DNA of 64,000 nt from JALORV01 sp963703945 (GCA_963703945.1 CAVPGM010000019.1:238692-302691), one strand, 5' to 3'; counted from the stretch's first letter, positions 41,470 to 50,464 are shown. The notes: generated from the sequence alone by a model not told the origin. Made by a program: numbers and translations.

Positions 41470-41976
41470 CTATTTCAGCAGGCTCCGCAGCATCCACGCG
41501 GTCTTTTCGTGCACCTGCAGGCGCTGCGTCAGCAGGTCGGCCGTCGACTCGTCACTTGCCTTGTCCACGCTCGGGAACACGGCGCGCGCGGTGCGCGCGA
41601 CCGCCTCGTGCCCGCTGACCAGCAGGCGCACCATGTCCATCGCCGCGGGAACGCCGGGCGTCTCGTCGATCGATGTGAGCCGGGCGAAATCGCTGTTGGT
41701 CCCGGGCGCCGGATAGCCGAGCGAGCGGATCCGCTCGGCGATGGCGTCGAGCGCGTTCCACAACTCGGTGTACTGCTCCATGAACATCAGGTGCAGCGTG
41801 TTGAACATCGGGCCTTCGACATTCCAGTGGAAGTTGTGCGTTTTCAAGTACAGCGAATAGGTGTCGGCCAACACCCGCGCGAGGCCGTCCGCGATCTTGG
41901 CGCGATCCTTGTCACGGATCCCGATGTCGATGACCGGCGCCCCGCCGGCCGCCGCGCTGGAATGGTTCCTGGGCAT
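41470..41976 (-). CDS. dps: Dps-family DNA-protecting ferritin
   Basis: A 168-residue protein forming dodecamers that bind iron and shield DNA. The ferroxidase-site signature is present: LKTHNFHWNVEGPMFNTLHL with two His, MEQYTELWNALDAIAERIR with Asp/Glu ligands. The ATG at 41976 was chosen because ACGGAG lies nine bases before it; a GTG nine codons earlier is possible. It is downstream of oxyR on the same strand with a 96-base gap. OxyR control is likely from placement, but no clear site was found. Confidence 0.9.
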   Translation of the reverse strand: MPRNHSSAAAGGAPVIDIGIRDKDRAKIADGLARVLADTYSLYLKTHNFHWNVEGPMFNTLHLMFMEQYTELWNALDAIAERIRSLGYPAPGTNSDFARLTSIDETPGVPAAMDMVRLLVSGHEAVARTARAVFPSVDKASDESTADLLTQRLQVHEKTAWMLRSLLK

Positions 41977-42072
41977 TTTCTGACTCCGTTTCGAGGTTGA
42001 CACTTGGATGCTAGTGATTTGGGGCGGACGTGACCAATCGGAAATCCCAACAACCGCGATAGTTTCAGGCCC

Positions 42073-43020
42073 TCACCACGTTTCAACCGCTGCATCCGGC
42101 AGTCGGGTCACCCCATGCAGCGGACATTTCAGCACCGCCTGGCGCAGCGCTTCGATCGCCGGCGCGCGGGTGAATGACTTGCGCCACGCCAGCACAACGC
42201 GCCGGTCGGGCGCCGGCGGCTTGAAGGGAATGTATTCCAGCAGCGAATCGCGGCCCGGCTTCTCGGGCACCGAGGTGATCGGCAATACCGTGACTCCGAG
42301 CCCCGAGCCGACCATGTGCCGTATGGTGTCGAGCGACGAGCCTTCAAAGGTCTTCTGTATGCCTTCGGCCGAAGACGAGTAACGCGACAGCTCCGGGCAG
42401 ACTTCCAGCACCTGGTCGCGGAAGCAGTGACCGGTGCCGAGCAACAGCATCGTTTCCTTCTTCAGATCCTCGCTCGGAATGTTCTTGCGCCGGGCCCAGG
42501 CGTGATGCCTGGGAGTCGCGACGATGAAAGGCTCGTCGTAGACCGGCTGCAGCAGCAGTCCGGACTGCGGCAGCGGCAGCGCCATGATCGCAACGTCGAC
42601 CTCGCCGTTCTTCAGCAACTCCATCAGCTTGATCGTGAAGTTCTCGGTCAACAGCAGCGGCATCTCGGGGGCGTCCTTCAGCAGCTGCCGGACCAGCCCC
42701 GGCAGCAGGTACGGACCGATGGTGTAGATCACTCCCAGCCGCAGCGGGCCAACGAGCGGGTCCCGGTTCTGGCGCGCGATCTCGGGGATGCGCGCCGCCT
42801 CGTCCAGCACCCGCTGCGCCTGACCGACGATGCGTTCGCCGAGCGGAGTCACCGTCACCTCGCTCGTCCTGCGCTCGAAGAGGGGGGTGCCCAGCTCCTC
42901 TTCCAGTTTCTTGATTGCCACCGACAGCGTTGGCTGGCTGACGAAGCACGCCTCTGCAGCGCGGCCGAAATGGCGCTCGCGGGCCACCGCTACGATGTAC
43001 TTCAGTTCGGTCAGTGTCAT
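42073..43020 (-). CDS. oxyR: Hydrogen-peroxide-responsive LysR regulator OxyR
   Basis: A 315-residue LysR-type regulator. The N-terminal winged HTH is LTELKYIVAVARERHFGRAA with FVSQPTLSVAIKKLEEELG. The peroxide-sensing pair is Cys199 and Cys208 in GTGHCFRDQVLEVC, the same numbering as E. coli OxyR. The ATG at 43020 overlaps the recG stop by four bases, so the two are co-translated. dps follows. As usual it would activate peroxide-defence genes when oxidised. Confidence 0.94.
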   Translation of the reverse strand: MTLTELKYIVAVARERHFGRAAEACFVSQPTLSVAIKKLEEELGTPLFERRTSEVTVTPLGERIVGQAQRVLDEAARIPEIARQNRDPLVGPLRLGVIYTIGPYLLPGLVRQLLKDAPEMPLLLTENFTIKLMELLKNGEVDVAIMALPLPQSGLLLQPVYDEPFIVATPRHHAWARRKNIPSEDLKKETMLLLGTGHCFRDQVLEVCPELSRYSSSAEGIQKTFEGSSLDTIRHMVGSGLGVTVLPITSVPEKPGRDSLLEYIPFKPPAPDRRVVLAWRKSFTRAPAIEALRQAVLKCPLHGVTRLPDAAVETW

Positions 43021-45071
43021 GCAGACAGAAACTCGTGTCGTCCTTCGTACCAGCGCCGCACATGTTCGCGCGCTGCCGCCGGGTCGGTCTCGAGCAGCGA
43101 TGCAGCCGCGTCGCGCGCCTGCTCGACGAGATCCGCGTCACGCGCGAGGTCGGCAAACCGCAGCAGCGGCACGCCGGACTGCCGGGCACCGAGGAACTCA
43201 CCTGGGCCCCGCATCATAAGGTCGCGCCTTGCGACCTCGAAGCCGTCGTGTGTTTCATAGACGATCCTCAGCCGCTCGCGCGCGGTCTCCGACAGCGGCT
43301 CCTCGTAAAGCAGGATGCAGTAGCTCTGCGTGGATCCGCGTCCGACGCGACCCCGCAGCTGGTGCAACTGCGCCAGCCCGAACCGCTCCGCATGCTCGAT
43401 CACCATCAGGGTCGCGTTTGCCACGTCGACCCCCACTTCGATGACCGTGGTGGTGACCAGCACATCGATCCGGTGCTCGGCAAACTGCTGCATCGTGGCC
43501 GTCTTCTCGGCGGCAGGCAGCTGCCCGTGCAGCAGCCCGATGCGCAGGCCGGGCAGCAACTCGACGATGCGCTGATGCGTTTCGGTGGCCGCGGCCGCCT
43601 CAACGGCCTCGCTCGCTTCCACCAGCGGACAGACCCAGTAGGCCTGGCGTCCGGCAGCGGCATCGGCGCGGATGCGCGCGAGCACCTCGTCGCGCCGCCG
43701 GTTGGATACCAGTTTCGTGACGACCGGCGTGCGCCCCGGTGGCAATTCGTCGATCACCGAAACATCGAGGTCGGCCAGATAGCTCATCGCGAGCGTGCGA
43801 GGGATCGGCGTGGCGGACAGCATCAGCATATGGGGCACCCGTTCCTCTGCGCCGCCGCGCAGCGCCAGTCGCTGCGCCACGCCGAACCGGTGCTGCTCGT
43901 CGACGATCGCAAGGCCGAGGCGATCGAAAGTGACGGATTCCTGGATCAGCGCTTGGGTGCCGATCACCAGCGAAGCCGCGCCGCGCGCGATCCGCTCCTG
44001 CGTCTGGCGCCGCGCGGCAGCGCCCTGCCGGCCGGCGAGCCAAGCCGTTTCGATGCCGAACTGTCCGAGCCAGGCCGCGATGCGCCCGAAGTGTTGCTCG
44101 GCCAGCAGTTCGGTCGGCGCCATCAGGGCCGCCTGCCAACCGGACTCGATCGCGCGCGCCGCGGCCAGTGCGGCCACCACCGTCTTGCCGCTGCCGACAT
44201 CGCCCTGCACCAGCCGCTGCATCGGCTGATCGCGCCCGAGGTCCGACTCGATTTCTTTCCATACGCGCTGCTGCGCGGCAGTCAATGCGAACGGCAGCGA
44301 CGCCAGCAGCCGTGCAGAGAGGCCATCGGACTGCAGCACCGGGGCGCGACGGCCTGCGCGCGCCTCGCGCGCCATCCGCAGCGCGATCTGCTGGGCCAGC
44401 AACTCATCGAACTTCAACCGCCGCCAGGCGGGATCGGTGCGATCCGTCAGGGCCTGCGCGTCGGCGTCCGGCGGCGGGTGATGCAAGCGATCAAGCGCCG
44501 GCGCGAGCGGCATCAGCCGATGGCGTTCGAGCAACTTCAGCGAAAAGAGGTCGCGCAGGTCGACTGCGCCCAGCGCACGGACGATGCGCCGACGCAGCCA
44601 GCTTTGCGGCACGCCGGCCACGGTCGGATAGATCGGCGTCAGCGCGGTCGGGAGCGCCTCAGCCGTGCCGACGCCGCGCACGCGCGGATGCACCATTTCC
44701 TGCCCGGCCAGTCCGCCGCGTACCGTACCGAAGACGCGCACGCGCTGGCCGACGGCGAGTTGCTTGACCTGCGAGGGGTAGAAGTGCAGGAAGCGCAGGA
44801 CCAGCGTGCCAGTGGCATCCTGAACGGTCACGTGCAGCTGTCGGCGGCCGCGATACACCACTTCGCAGGCGGTCACGGTAGCCTCGACCTGCGCCTCGCT
44901 CTCGCGCTGCAGCCCGGCGATAGTCACCAGCTTCGTTTCGTCCTCGTACCGCAGCGGCAGGTGGAAGACGAAGTCCCAGTCGGTGGCGAGGCCGATCGAC
45001 GCCAGCCGGGCGGGCATGCTTCTTCCGGCGCTGCGGCCGCCGTCGTCCGGCGCAAGTGCCGCGCGAGCCAC
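43017..45071 (-). CDS. recG: ATP-dependent DNA helicase RecG
   Basis: A 684-residue superfamily 2 helicase that remodels stalled forks and branched DNA. An N-terminal wedge (OB-fold) domain is followed by Walker A LVQGDVGSGKTVVAALAA, TAPTELLAEQH-like motif MAPTELLAEQHFGRIAAWL, Walker B IVDEQHRFGV, motif III MLMLSATPIPRTLAM, motif V VLVTTTVIEVGVDVANAT and motif VI QLHQLRGRVGRG, ending with the RecG-specific helical hairpin (RLRIVYETHDGFEVARRDL). Located 13 bases after ridA and coupled to oxyR. Confidence 0.96.
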   Translation of the reverse strand: MARAALAPDDGGRSAGRSMPARLASIGLATDWDFVFHLPLRYEDETKLVTIAGLQRESEAQVEATVTACEVVYRGRRQLHVTVQDATGTLVLRFLHFYPSQVKQLAVGQRVRVFGTVRGGLAGQEMVHPRVRGVGTAEALPTALTPIYPTVAGVPQSWLRRRIVRALGAVDLRDLFSLKLLERHRLMPLAPALDRLHHPPPDADAQALTDRTDPAWRRLKFDELLAQQIALRMAREARAGRRAPVLQSDGLSARLLASLPFALTAAQQRVWKEIESDLGRDQPMQRLVQGDVGSGKTVVAALAAARAIESGWQAALMAPTELLAEQHFGRIAAWLGQFGIETAWLAGRQGAAARRQTQERIARGAASLVIGTQALIQESVTFDRLGLAIVDEQHRFGVAQRLALRGGAEERVPHMLMLSATPIPRTLAMSYLADLDVSVIDELPPGRTPVVTKLVSNRRRDEVLARIRADAAAGRQAYWVCPLVEASEAVEAAAATETHQRIVELLPGLRIGLLHGQLPAAEKTATMQQFAEHRIDVLVTTTVIEVGVDVANATLMVIEHAERFGLAQLHQLRGRVGRGSTQSYCILLYEEPLSETARERLRIVYETHDGFEVARRDLMMRGPGEFLGARQSGVPLLRFADLARDADLVEQARDAAASLLETDPAAAREHVRRWYEGRHEFLSA

Positions 45072-45084
45072 GCCATTTCCCCTT

Positions 45085-45465
45085 TTACAGGACCAGCACG
45101 GCCTCGACTTCGAATTGGGCGCCCTTGGGCAGGCTCGCGACGCCGACGGTCGAGCGGGCCGGATACGGTTTGGGCAGCAATTCGCCCATGATGCGGTTCA
45201 CGGTTGCGAACTGCGCGAGATCGGTCAGGAACAGCGTGAACTTGACCGCGTGCGCCATCGATCCACCGGCCGCGCGGGCAACCGCATCGAGATTGGCGAA
45301 GGCCTGGCGCACCTGCGGCTCGAACTCGGCACTCACCAGTTCGCCGGTCTTCGGATCGAGCCCGACCTGCCCGGAAGTGAACACGACGAGGCCTGTCTTG
45401 ACGGCCTGCGAGTACGGACCGATCGCGGCAGGCGCGGCGGTGGTCGAAACGATCTCCTTGTTCAT
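45085..45465 (-). CDS. ridA: RidA-family enamine/imine deaminase
   Basis: A 126-residue protein that hydrolyses reactive 2-aminoacrylate and related imines. Visible signatures are AIGPYSQAVKTGLVVFTSGQ (residues ~15-35), QVRQAFANLDAVARAAG, and FMTDLAQFATVN-like FLTDLAQFATVNRI. The conserved catalytic Arg (R in PARSTVGVASLPKGAQFEVE) is present. Starts at ATG 45465 and is followed by recG after 13 bases. Confidence 0.92.
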   Translation of the reverse strand: MNKEIVSTTAAPAAIGPYSQAVKTGLVVFTSGQVGLDPKTGELVSAEFEPQVRQAFANLDAVARAAGGSMAHAVKFTLFLTDLAQFATVNRIMGELLPKPYPARSTVGVASLPKGAQFEVEAVLVL

Positions 45466-45513
45466 GGCGCCCCTTCGGCGTGCGTCGACGAGAGGGGCAG
45501 TCTAGAACCTGTC

Positions 45514-47448
45514 TCAGGGTCCGCGGTGGTCGCGGCGGGGCCGCATGGGGTGCAGGGCTAGGCGCGGCGAGGGGACCATTGCGTGTGCAAGGACCCGAGC
45601 CGCGCGGACCCGCCTAAGGCGTTGCCGGATGAACTGTTCGAACTGCTCTTGCGGCAGAGCGCGGCTCAGGTGGTAGCCCTGCGCCTCGTTGCAGCCGCAG
45701 CGCCGGACGAAGTCGAGCTGCTGCGCGGTTTCGACGCCCTCGGCGATCAGATGCAGCCCGAGGCCGGCCGCCAGGCCCGCAAGTGCGGCGACGATGCGCG
45801 CATCCGCTTCATCCTCAGGCGCGGCCCGCACGAAGCGGCCGTCGATCTTCAGCGAGTTCAGCGGGAAGCGCCGCAGGTTCGACAGGCTCGAGTATCCGGT
45901 ACCGAAGTTGTCGAGCGCGATGCGCACGCCCATCGTCTGCAGCCCGACCAGCACCTGCTCGACCTTGTCGAGATCGCGCATCAGGCTCGCCTCGGTGATC
46001 TCCACCTCGAGGCGCTCGGCGTCGAGCCCGGAGTCCATCAGCGCCTGACTGACCATCGGCAGCAGCGAACGCCCGCGGAATTCACGCGGCGACAGGTTGA
46101 CGCTCACCAGCAGCTCGCCCAGGCCGGCGGCGGTCCATGCCTGTGCCGCCTGGCAGGCGGCACGGAGCACGATCTCGCCAATCGGCTGCATCAGTCCGCA
46201 ATCCTCGGCCACCGCGATGAAGCTCGACGGCTCGAGCATGCCCTCCTCGGGGTGTCGCCACCGCAGCAGTGCTTCGGCACCGACCACCTTGCCGGTCGCG
46301 AGGCTGACGCGCGGCTGGAAATGAACCTCGAATTCGCGCCGGTCGATGGCCCGCCGCAGCGCTGCCTCGAGCTGCAGTCGGCGCAGCAGATCCTCGTTCA
46401 TGCGCGGTTCGAACAGTTGCACATGCGCGCGTCCGCGTGACTTGGCGAATGACAGCGCCGCGTCGGCATTGCGCAGCAGCATCTCCGGGCCCGCCCCGTC
46501 GCCGGGAAAGCACGCCACGCCGATGCTGACGGTGGCGGTGATCTGCTCGGCGTCAACCTCGTACGTCTCCGCCAGCAGTTCGCTCAACTTGGCCGCGACG
46601 CGCTCGGCATCGTCGGTGTGACGCAACCGTCCGAGCACCACCGCGAACTCGTCGGAGCCGACACGCGCCACCAGATCCGAGGTGCGCACGGTCTCGATCA
46701 GCCGGCCGGCCACCTGCTGCAGCAGCGAATCGCCGACGCGGTGCCCGAGGGCATCGTTCAGCTTGGTGAAGTCGTCGATGTCGATGTAGAGCACGGCCAG
46801 GCGATCGCCGGCGAGCTGATGATTGCGCACCGCCTCATCGAGCCGGGACTCCAGCAGCCGGCGGTTGGGCAGCATCGTCGTCGTGTCGTAGAGCGACATG
46901 CGGCGCGCGCGCTCCTCGACCTCGCTGCGCTCGTACATCTCGGCGACCAGGCGCTCGTTCGACCAGGCCAGTTCGTCGTGCGCGGCGCGCACGCGCTGCT
47001 CGAGTTCCTCGCGCACGCGCGACAGCGCGGTTTCCGTCGCCTTGCGCGACGTGATGTCCTCGACCATCCAGATTGTTTCACCGCCCGGTCCACCCGGCGT
47101 GATGCTCTTCACCAGCACGCGGGCCCAGAAGGTCGAGCCGTCGGCGCGTCGTGTGCGCCACTCGATCGCCGGCGAGCCGCCGGCGTTCAGCGCGTCGCCG
47201 ATGCGATTGGCGAAGCCCTGGAATTCGTCCTCGGAGGAGAAGAAAACCGCAGCCGACTGGCCGAGCAGTCGCTCCGGCTGCCATCCGAACAGACGTGCCG
47301 CGCTGGGGTTGCATTGCATGACTTCCCCGTCGCATACCGCCAGGATGCCGATCGAGTCGTTGGCCAGCAGCGCGCGGTACTCCTGCAGCCGGCGCTGCAC
47401 GTCGCGGCTGTTCAGTGAAGTGACAAGGTCCTCGGCGGTCTGGCCCAT
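45514..47448 (-). CDS. PAS-GGDEF-EAL signalling protein
   Basis: A 644-residue cytoplasmic protein: PAS ~21-140 (ILAVCDGEVMQCNPSAARLF), short coiled linker ~140-185, GGDEF ~190-345, EAL ~360-610. The diguanylate-cyclase site is altered to GSDEF (264-268), a change still found in some active enzymes; an RxxD inhibitory site (RTSD, 255-258) lies five residues before it. The EAL domain keeps EALLRW (392-397), NLSPREF and AEGVET, but the metal-binding DDFGTG reads DNFGTG (513-518), losing one Asp. Net activity on c-di-GMP cannot be predicted. No membrane segments. Located 48 bases upstream of ridA. Confidence 0.87.
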   Translation of the reverse strand: MGQTAEDLVTSLNSRDVQRRLQEYRALLANDSIGILAVCDGEVMQCNPSAARLFGWQPERLLGQSAAVFFSSEDEFQGFANRIGDALNAGGSPAIEWRTRRADGSTFWARVLVKSITPGGPGGETIWMVEDITSRKATETALSRVREELEQRVRAAHDELAWSNERLVAEMYERSEVEERARRMSLYDTTTMLPNRRLLESRLDEAVRNHQLAGDRLAVLYIDIDDFTKLNDALGHRVGDSLLQQVAGRLIETVRTSDLVARVGSDEFAVVLGRLRHTDDAERVAAKLSELLAETYEVDAEQITATVSIGVACFPGDGAGPEMLLRNADAALSFAKSRGRAHVQLFEPRMNEDLLRRLQLEAALRRAIDRREFEVHFQPRVSLATGKVVGAEALLRWRHPEEGMLEPSSFIAVAEDCGLMQPIGEIVLRAACQAAQAWTAAGLGELLVSVNLSPREFRGRSLLPMVSQALMDSGLDAERLEVEITEASLMRDLDKVEQVLVGLQTMGVRIALDNFGTGYSSLSNLRRFPLNSLKIDGRFVRAAPEDEADARIVAALAGLAAGLGLHLIAEGVETAQQLDFVRRCGCNEAQGYHLSRALPQEQFEQFIRQRLRRVRAARVLAHAMVPSPRLALHPMRPRRDHRGP

Positions 47449-47694
47449 GAAATCCCCAATCGCGGAATGTCTCGCCCGCGGCGCACCGCAGGCAATGTCG
47501 AGTGTCGGCGCGCCCCCCTGCCGGTGAAGGCCGGATTACGGCCCCGCCTGCCCCACTATTCGTGGACCCGGCCCTCTCTTGACAATCGCCCGCCGCCACG
47601 GGTTAGACCGAATGGCTTGCGCAGTGCTCGTCCGGCGTTCAAGATGTGGCGGAACGCGCGGCTCGCGCCGGCCGCTCCCCGCACAAATCTCTCG

Positions 47695-48324
47695 ATGGCC
47701 GCCACTCGCCGAAAATCCTCGCCACGCACTGCGCCGCGTGCACGGCGCGCGGCAGCAGAATCGGCGCCTGCCGCCGAGCCTGTGATGTCGCTGGCGCGGC
47801 AGGTGCGGTCCTGGGCCGGCACCGCGCTCGGGCTGGCCGGCAGCGCGGCGGACATGTCGCTCTTGCTTGCCGCGTCGCGGGCCGGACCGAAGCGACGCGC
47901 AACAATCGAAAAGGCCGGCGCCCTGCTCAAGAGGACGCGCGAGACCGCGGGCCTGACCGCGCAGGAACTCGGACAGGCAATCAACCTGCGCGACGCCACC
48001 CTGCTCGAGCATGCCGAAAGCGGCAGTATCGTGCTGCCATTCGAGATCATCCTGCGGCTGGCGGCCGTGCTCGGGCGCCGCGACCCGGTGGCCTTCGTGA
48101 TGAACCTGACCCGGTCGTACAACCCCGAGCTGTGGAAAACGCTCGAGGATCTCGGTGTCGGCCGCCTGGTCGCGCACGCCGGGCGGGAACGAGAGTTCGT
48201 CAACATCTATCGTGCGCGCGACGAGGCGCGTCGACTCACCGACGAGCAGTTCGCACGCATGCTGGCCTTCGTCGCGGCGGCACTGGACCTCGCGCTGGCA
48301 CTGGCGAGCGTGCGCCGCAAGTAA
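47695..48324 (+). CDS. XRE-type HTH protein with Lys/Ala-rich N terminus
   Basis: A 209-residue protein: a basic Ala/Arg-rich N terminus (~1-30), then a helix-turn-helix region ~78-130 (AGALLKRTRETAGLTAQELG; AINLRDATLLEHAESGSI) and a C-terminal helical part (RRLTDEQFARMLAFVAAALD). The ATG at 47695 is chosen because earlier in-frame codons give low-complexity sequence antisense to the GGDEF gene's leader. The next gene is a phasin, 47 bases downstream; in related bacteria such regulators often act on polyhydroxyalkanoate or lipid genes, which is inference here. Confidence 0.7.
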   Translation: MAATRRKSSPRTAPRARRAAAESAPAAEPVMSLARQVRSWAGTALGLAGSAADMSLLLAASRAGPKRRATIEKAGALLKRTRETAGLTAQELGQAINLRDATLLEHAESGSIVLPFEIILRLAAVLGRRDPVAFVMNLTRSYNPELWKTLEDLGVGRLVAHAGREREFVNIYRARDEARRLTDEQFARMLAFVAAALDLALALASVRRK

Positions 48325-48371
48325 CCGGTCCGTAGAGCCGGACCTGATCGATCGACCCGAGGAGAAAAGGC

Positions 48372-48902
48372 ATGGCAACGAAGTCCCGCAAGTCAGCAGG
48401 CAAGTCCGCAGCGAAGACGCGCGCCCGCAAGACCGCAGCCAGGCGCCCGCACAAAGCCGAGGCGCCGCGCGCCATGAAAGGCGCCGAACGCCTGTTCTCG
48501 ATGTCGATGGGCGGGCTGGGTGAAACGCTCGAACGCCTCAACCTGTCGGGGGTGGCTGGAACAATCGCCGAGGGTCGGCGCAAGGACCTGGCGGCGTTGG
48601 TTGCCGCCAACAAGAAGTCCTACGAGGGGCTGCAGGCGGTCGTCGCGCGTCAGACTGCGATGCTGAAGAATGCCGTTACCGAATGGCAGTCGATCGCTCA
48701 GGGGGTTTCGCAGGGCGGAGCTGGAGGAGGCCTCGGGCGCATGGACGAGGTCGCGAAGCAGGCGTTCACGATGGCGCTCGAGAACATCCGCGAACTCGGC
48801 GAACTGGCCGCCCGCTCGCAGGCCGAGGCCTTCGAGATCGTGCGCCGCCGGATCATGGAGAACGTCAGCGAAGTCAGCGCACTGCTACAGCGCGGGCGCT
48901 GA
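48372..48902 (+). CDS. Phasin-family protein with histone-like N terminus
   Basis: A 176-residue protein. The N-terminal ~35 residues are Lys/Ala/Arg-rich (KSAAKTRARKTAARRPHKAE), resembling PhaF-type DNA-binding tails but placed at the other end. The C-terminal ~110 residues are amphipathic helices with the phasin pattern EGRRKDLAALVAANKKSYEG and LQAVVARQTAML. Phasins coat polyhydroxyalkanoate granules. ATG is preceded by GAGGAGAAAAGGC. No other PHA gene is in the window. Confidence 0.78.
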   Translation: MATKSRKSAGKSAAKTRARKTAARRPHKAEAPRAMKGAERLFSMSMGGLGETLERLNLSGVAGTIAEGRRKDLAALVAANKKSYEGLQAVVARQTAMLKNAVTEWQSIAQGVSQGGAGGGLGRMDEVAKQAFTMALENIRELGELAARSQAEAFEIVRRRIMENVSEVSALLQRGR

Positions 48903-48916
48903 TCTTCAGGGCACCG

Positions 48917-48933
48917 AGCGGCAAGGAGCCGCT
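48917..48933 (+). terminator. Hairpin after the phasin gene
   Basis: AGCGGC (48917-48922) pairs with GCCGCT (48928-48933) around AAGGA, 15 bases after the phasin stop. No T tract follows, so its role as terminator is uncertain. The remaining bases to 49061 show no gene. Confidence 0.3.
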
Positions 48934-49061
48934 GGCACTCACCTCCTTTGCCGGGCGCTCTGACGTTTAGAGCCAAGCCGCACGCGCGGGCCGATGGCTG
49001 TCGCGCGTCGGCCTGGCGAAAGCGTCTGTCACGGGCAGGCTCCTGGCGAGGGAGATCAATG

Positions 49062-49814
49062 TCAATTCGCTCGAAAGGCTGCCACGAACCGCTTGAGTTC
49101 CGAGCTGTCCGTATCTGAAACCGCTGCAAGGTTCAAGTCGCCAGCGCTCCAGATGGCGACATTGAATCCCCGAATCGTCCCCTCTCGTTCGCCTTCATTG
49201 ACGTTGCCGCGTCCCCGCCAGCAGAAGACGTTGATGATGTGACTGTGCAGGCGGTAGACGATCGCCACCGCCTGCTGGTCAGCGATTTGATCGAGCCTGG
49301 CCCCGACCAGCTCGAATCCCTGCCCGGACAAATCTCGGACCATCGGCGCAAATTCAGCCCGACCTTGAAACCATGGACGTACCACATGGCGATCCGAGGA
49401 CGCGACGTCGATGCGCGGACCCGCCGGCCCAAGCGAAGCGACGTGCCGTGCAACGGCAAGTTCCGGCAGCGCCTCCGGCGCAAGTGGCTGGGCCAGCCAC
49501 CATCCTCCCCACATGCCGAAAACAGCGGTTGCGCCTGCCAGTGTCAGAGCCTGCCACCAGCGCATTGAGTGCACCGGCGTTTTCTGCCGCTCCGACTTCT
49601 CGATCTGGTTCTGGATAGACTTTCGAAGTCCCGCGGGAGCTGCATACCGCAGCGAAGTCGAGCGCAAGGCGGAGCGCATCGCGACGCGTTGTGCGTGCAA
49701 CCTGGCGCAAGCCGGGCACGAAGCAACATGGTCGGTCATTTCGGCGGCAGTGGCCGCATCGAGTTCATCGTCGATGTAAGCGTCCAACATCCGCACCGCC
49801 AGTGCGCAGTTCAT
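49062..49814 (-). CDS. Membrane-bound zinc-finger anti-sigma factor
   Basis: A 250-residue protein: an N-terminal zf-HC2 domain with MTDHVASCPACARLHAQ (HxxxCxxC), a single transmembrane segment at ~85-108 (WWQALTLAGATAVFGMWGGW), and a periplasmic domain of ~140 residues containing VVRPWFQGRAEFAPMVRDLS and AVAIVYRLHSHIINVFCW. This architecture is typical of anti-sigma factors whose periplasmic part detects a signal, or interacts with lipoproteins. Its ATG overlaps the sigma stop by four bases. Confidence 0.88.
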   Translation of the reverse strand: MNCALAVRMLDAYIDDELDAATAAEMTDHVASCPACARLHAQRVAMRSALRSTSLRYAAPAGLRKSIQNQIEKSERQKTPVHSMRWWQALTLAGATAVFGMWGGWWLAQPLAPEALPELAVARHVASLGPAGPRIDVASSDRHVVRPWFQGRAEFAPMVRDLSGQGFELVGARLDQIADQQAVAIVYRLHSHIINVFCWRGRGNVNEGEREGTIRGFNVAIWSAGDLNLAAVSDTDSSELKRFVAAFRAN

Positions 49815-50347
49815 CGCCGGGATCTCTTGTTTGCGTACAGCACTCGCTGTTGCAGCAGGTCGCGCCCGCGTGCCAGCCGCGACATGACCGTTCCGATGGG
49901 GACATCCACGATCGCACTGATCTCCTTGTAAGACAGCTCCTGCAGCTCTCGCAGCACGACGACCTCGCGATATTCGCGCGGTAACGATTCGATGCAACCG
50001 TGCAGCCATCGCGCATCGGACGCCCGCGCGGCGATGTCTTCGGGCGTCATGGCATCACCGCCGCCACCATTTCCATGCAGGTCTTCGTCGTATTGTTCCT
50101 CGACCGCGCGGCCTCGCCGGTCGCGCACGAGATCGATGCAGGTGTTTCGAGTGACCGCGAGAAACCACGCCCGGGCATTCGGCCCCTGCATCTGGTCGAA
50201 TGCCCGGAATGCCCGCAGGCACGCGTCCTGGACAGCGTCCTTCGCCATCCCGGCGTCCCGTGTGATCCAGCGAGCAAGCTCATAGGCTGAATCCAGGTGC
50301 ACCAGGACCTGCTCCTCGAACCGTGCGGTCCTCCGCCTATCCGTCAA
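49811..50347 (-). CDS. ECF sigma factor of the divergent cupredoxin locus
   Basis: A 178-residue ECF sigma: region 2 includes AKDAVQDACLRAFRAFDQMQ and ARAWFLAVTRNTCIDLVRDR; region 4 includes LPREYREVVVLRELQELSYK and ISAIVDVPIGTVMSRLARGR. It is the first gene of a sigma/anti-sigma operon divergent from a phosphoesterase/cupredoxin pair. Matched promoter-like motifs precede both units, consistent with autoregulation. Confidence 0.92.
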   Translation of the reverse strand: MTDRRRTARFEEQVLVHLDSAYELARWITRDAGMAKDAVQDACLRAFRAFDQMQGPNARAWFLAVTRNTCIDLVRDRRGRAVEEQYDEDLHGNGGGGDAMTPEDIAARASDARWLHGCIESLPREYREVVVLRELQELSYKEISAIVDVPIGTVMSRLARGRDLLQQRVLYANKRSRR

Positions 50348-50384
50348 TCGCGGCGACTCCCTGAATCACGCCTCTGTAGCAATT

Positions 50385-50411
50385 AGACGCGAGAGCGAGG
50401 TCATTTATTCC
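50385..50411 (-). promoter_or_regulatory. Candidate ECF promoter of the sigma/anti-sigma operon
   Basis: On the minus strand GGAATAA (plus 50405-50411) is followed by 16 bases and GTCT (plus 50385-50388). The -10-like element lies 37 bases before the sigma start codon. Identical hexamers and spacing occur on the other side of the region. Confidence 0.65.
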
Positions 50412-50437
50412 CCGTTCGCCCTCCCGTCCAAAACGCA

Positions 50438-50464
50438 GGAATAAGGGCTTCGTCCGGGGAGTCT
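50438..50464 (+). promoter_or_regulatory. Candidate ECF promoter of the phosphoesterase/cupredoxin operon
   Basis: GGAATAA (50438-50444), 16 bases, GTCT (50461-50464), 75 bases before the phosphoesterase ATG. It has the same -35 heptamer, spacer length and -10 tetramer as the divergent copy at 50385-50411; the spacers themselves differ. Confidence 0.65.

Noticed and set aside
42004..42072. OxyR binding site before dps
   Set aside because: ATAG and CTAG motifs are present but not in the four-fold spaced arrangement expected; the match is too weak to report as a site.
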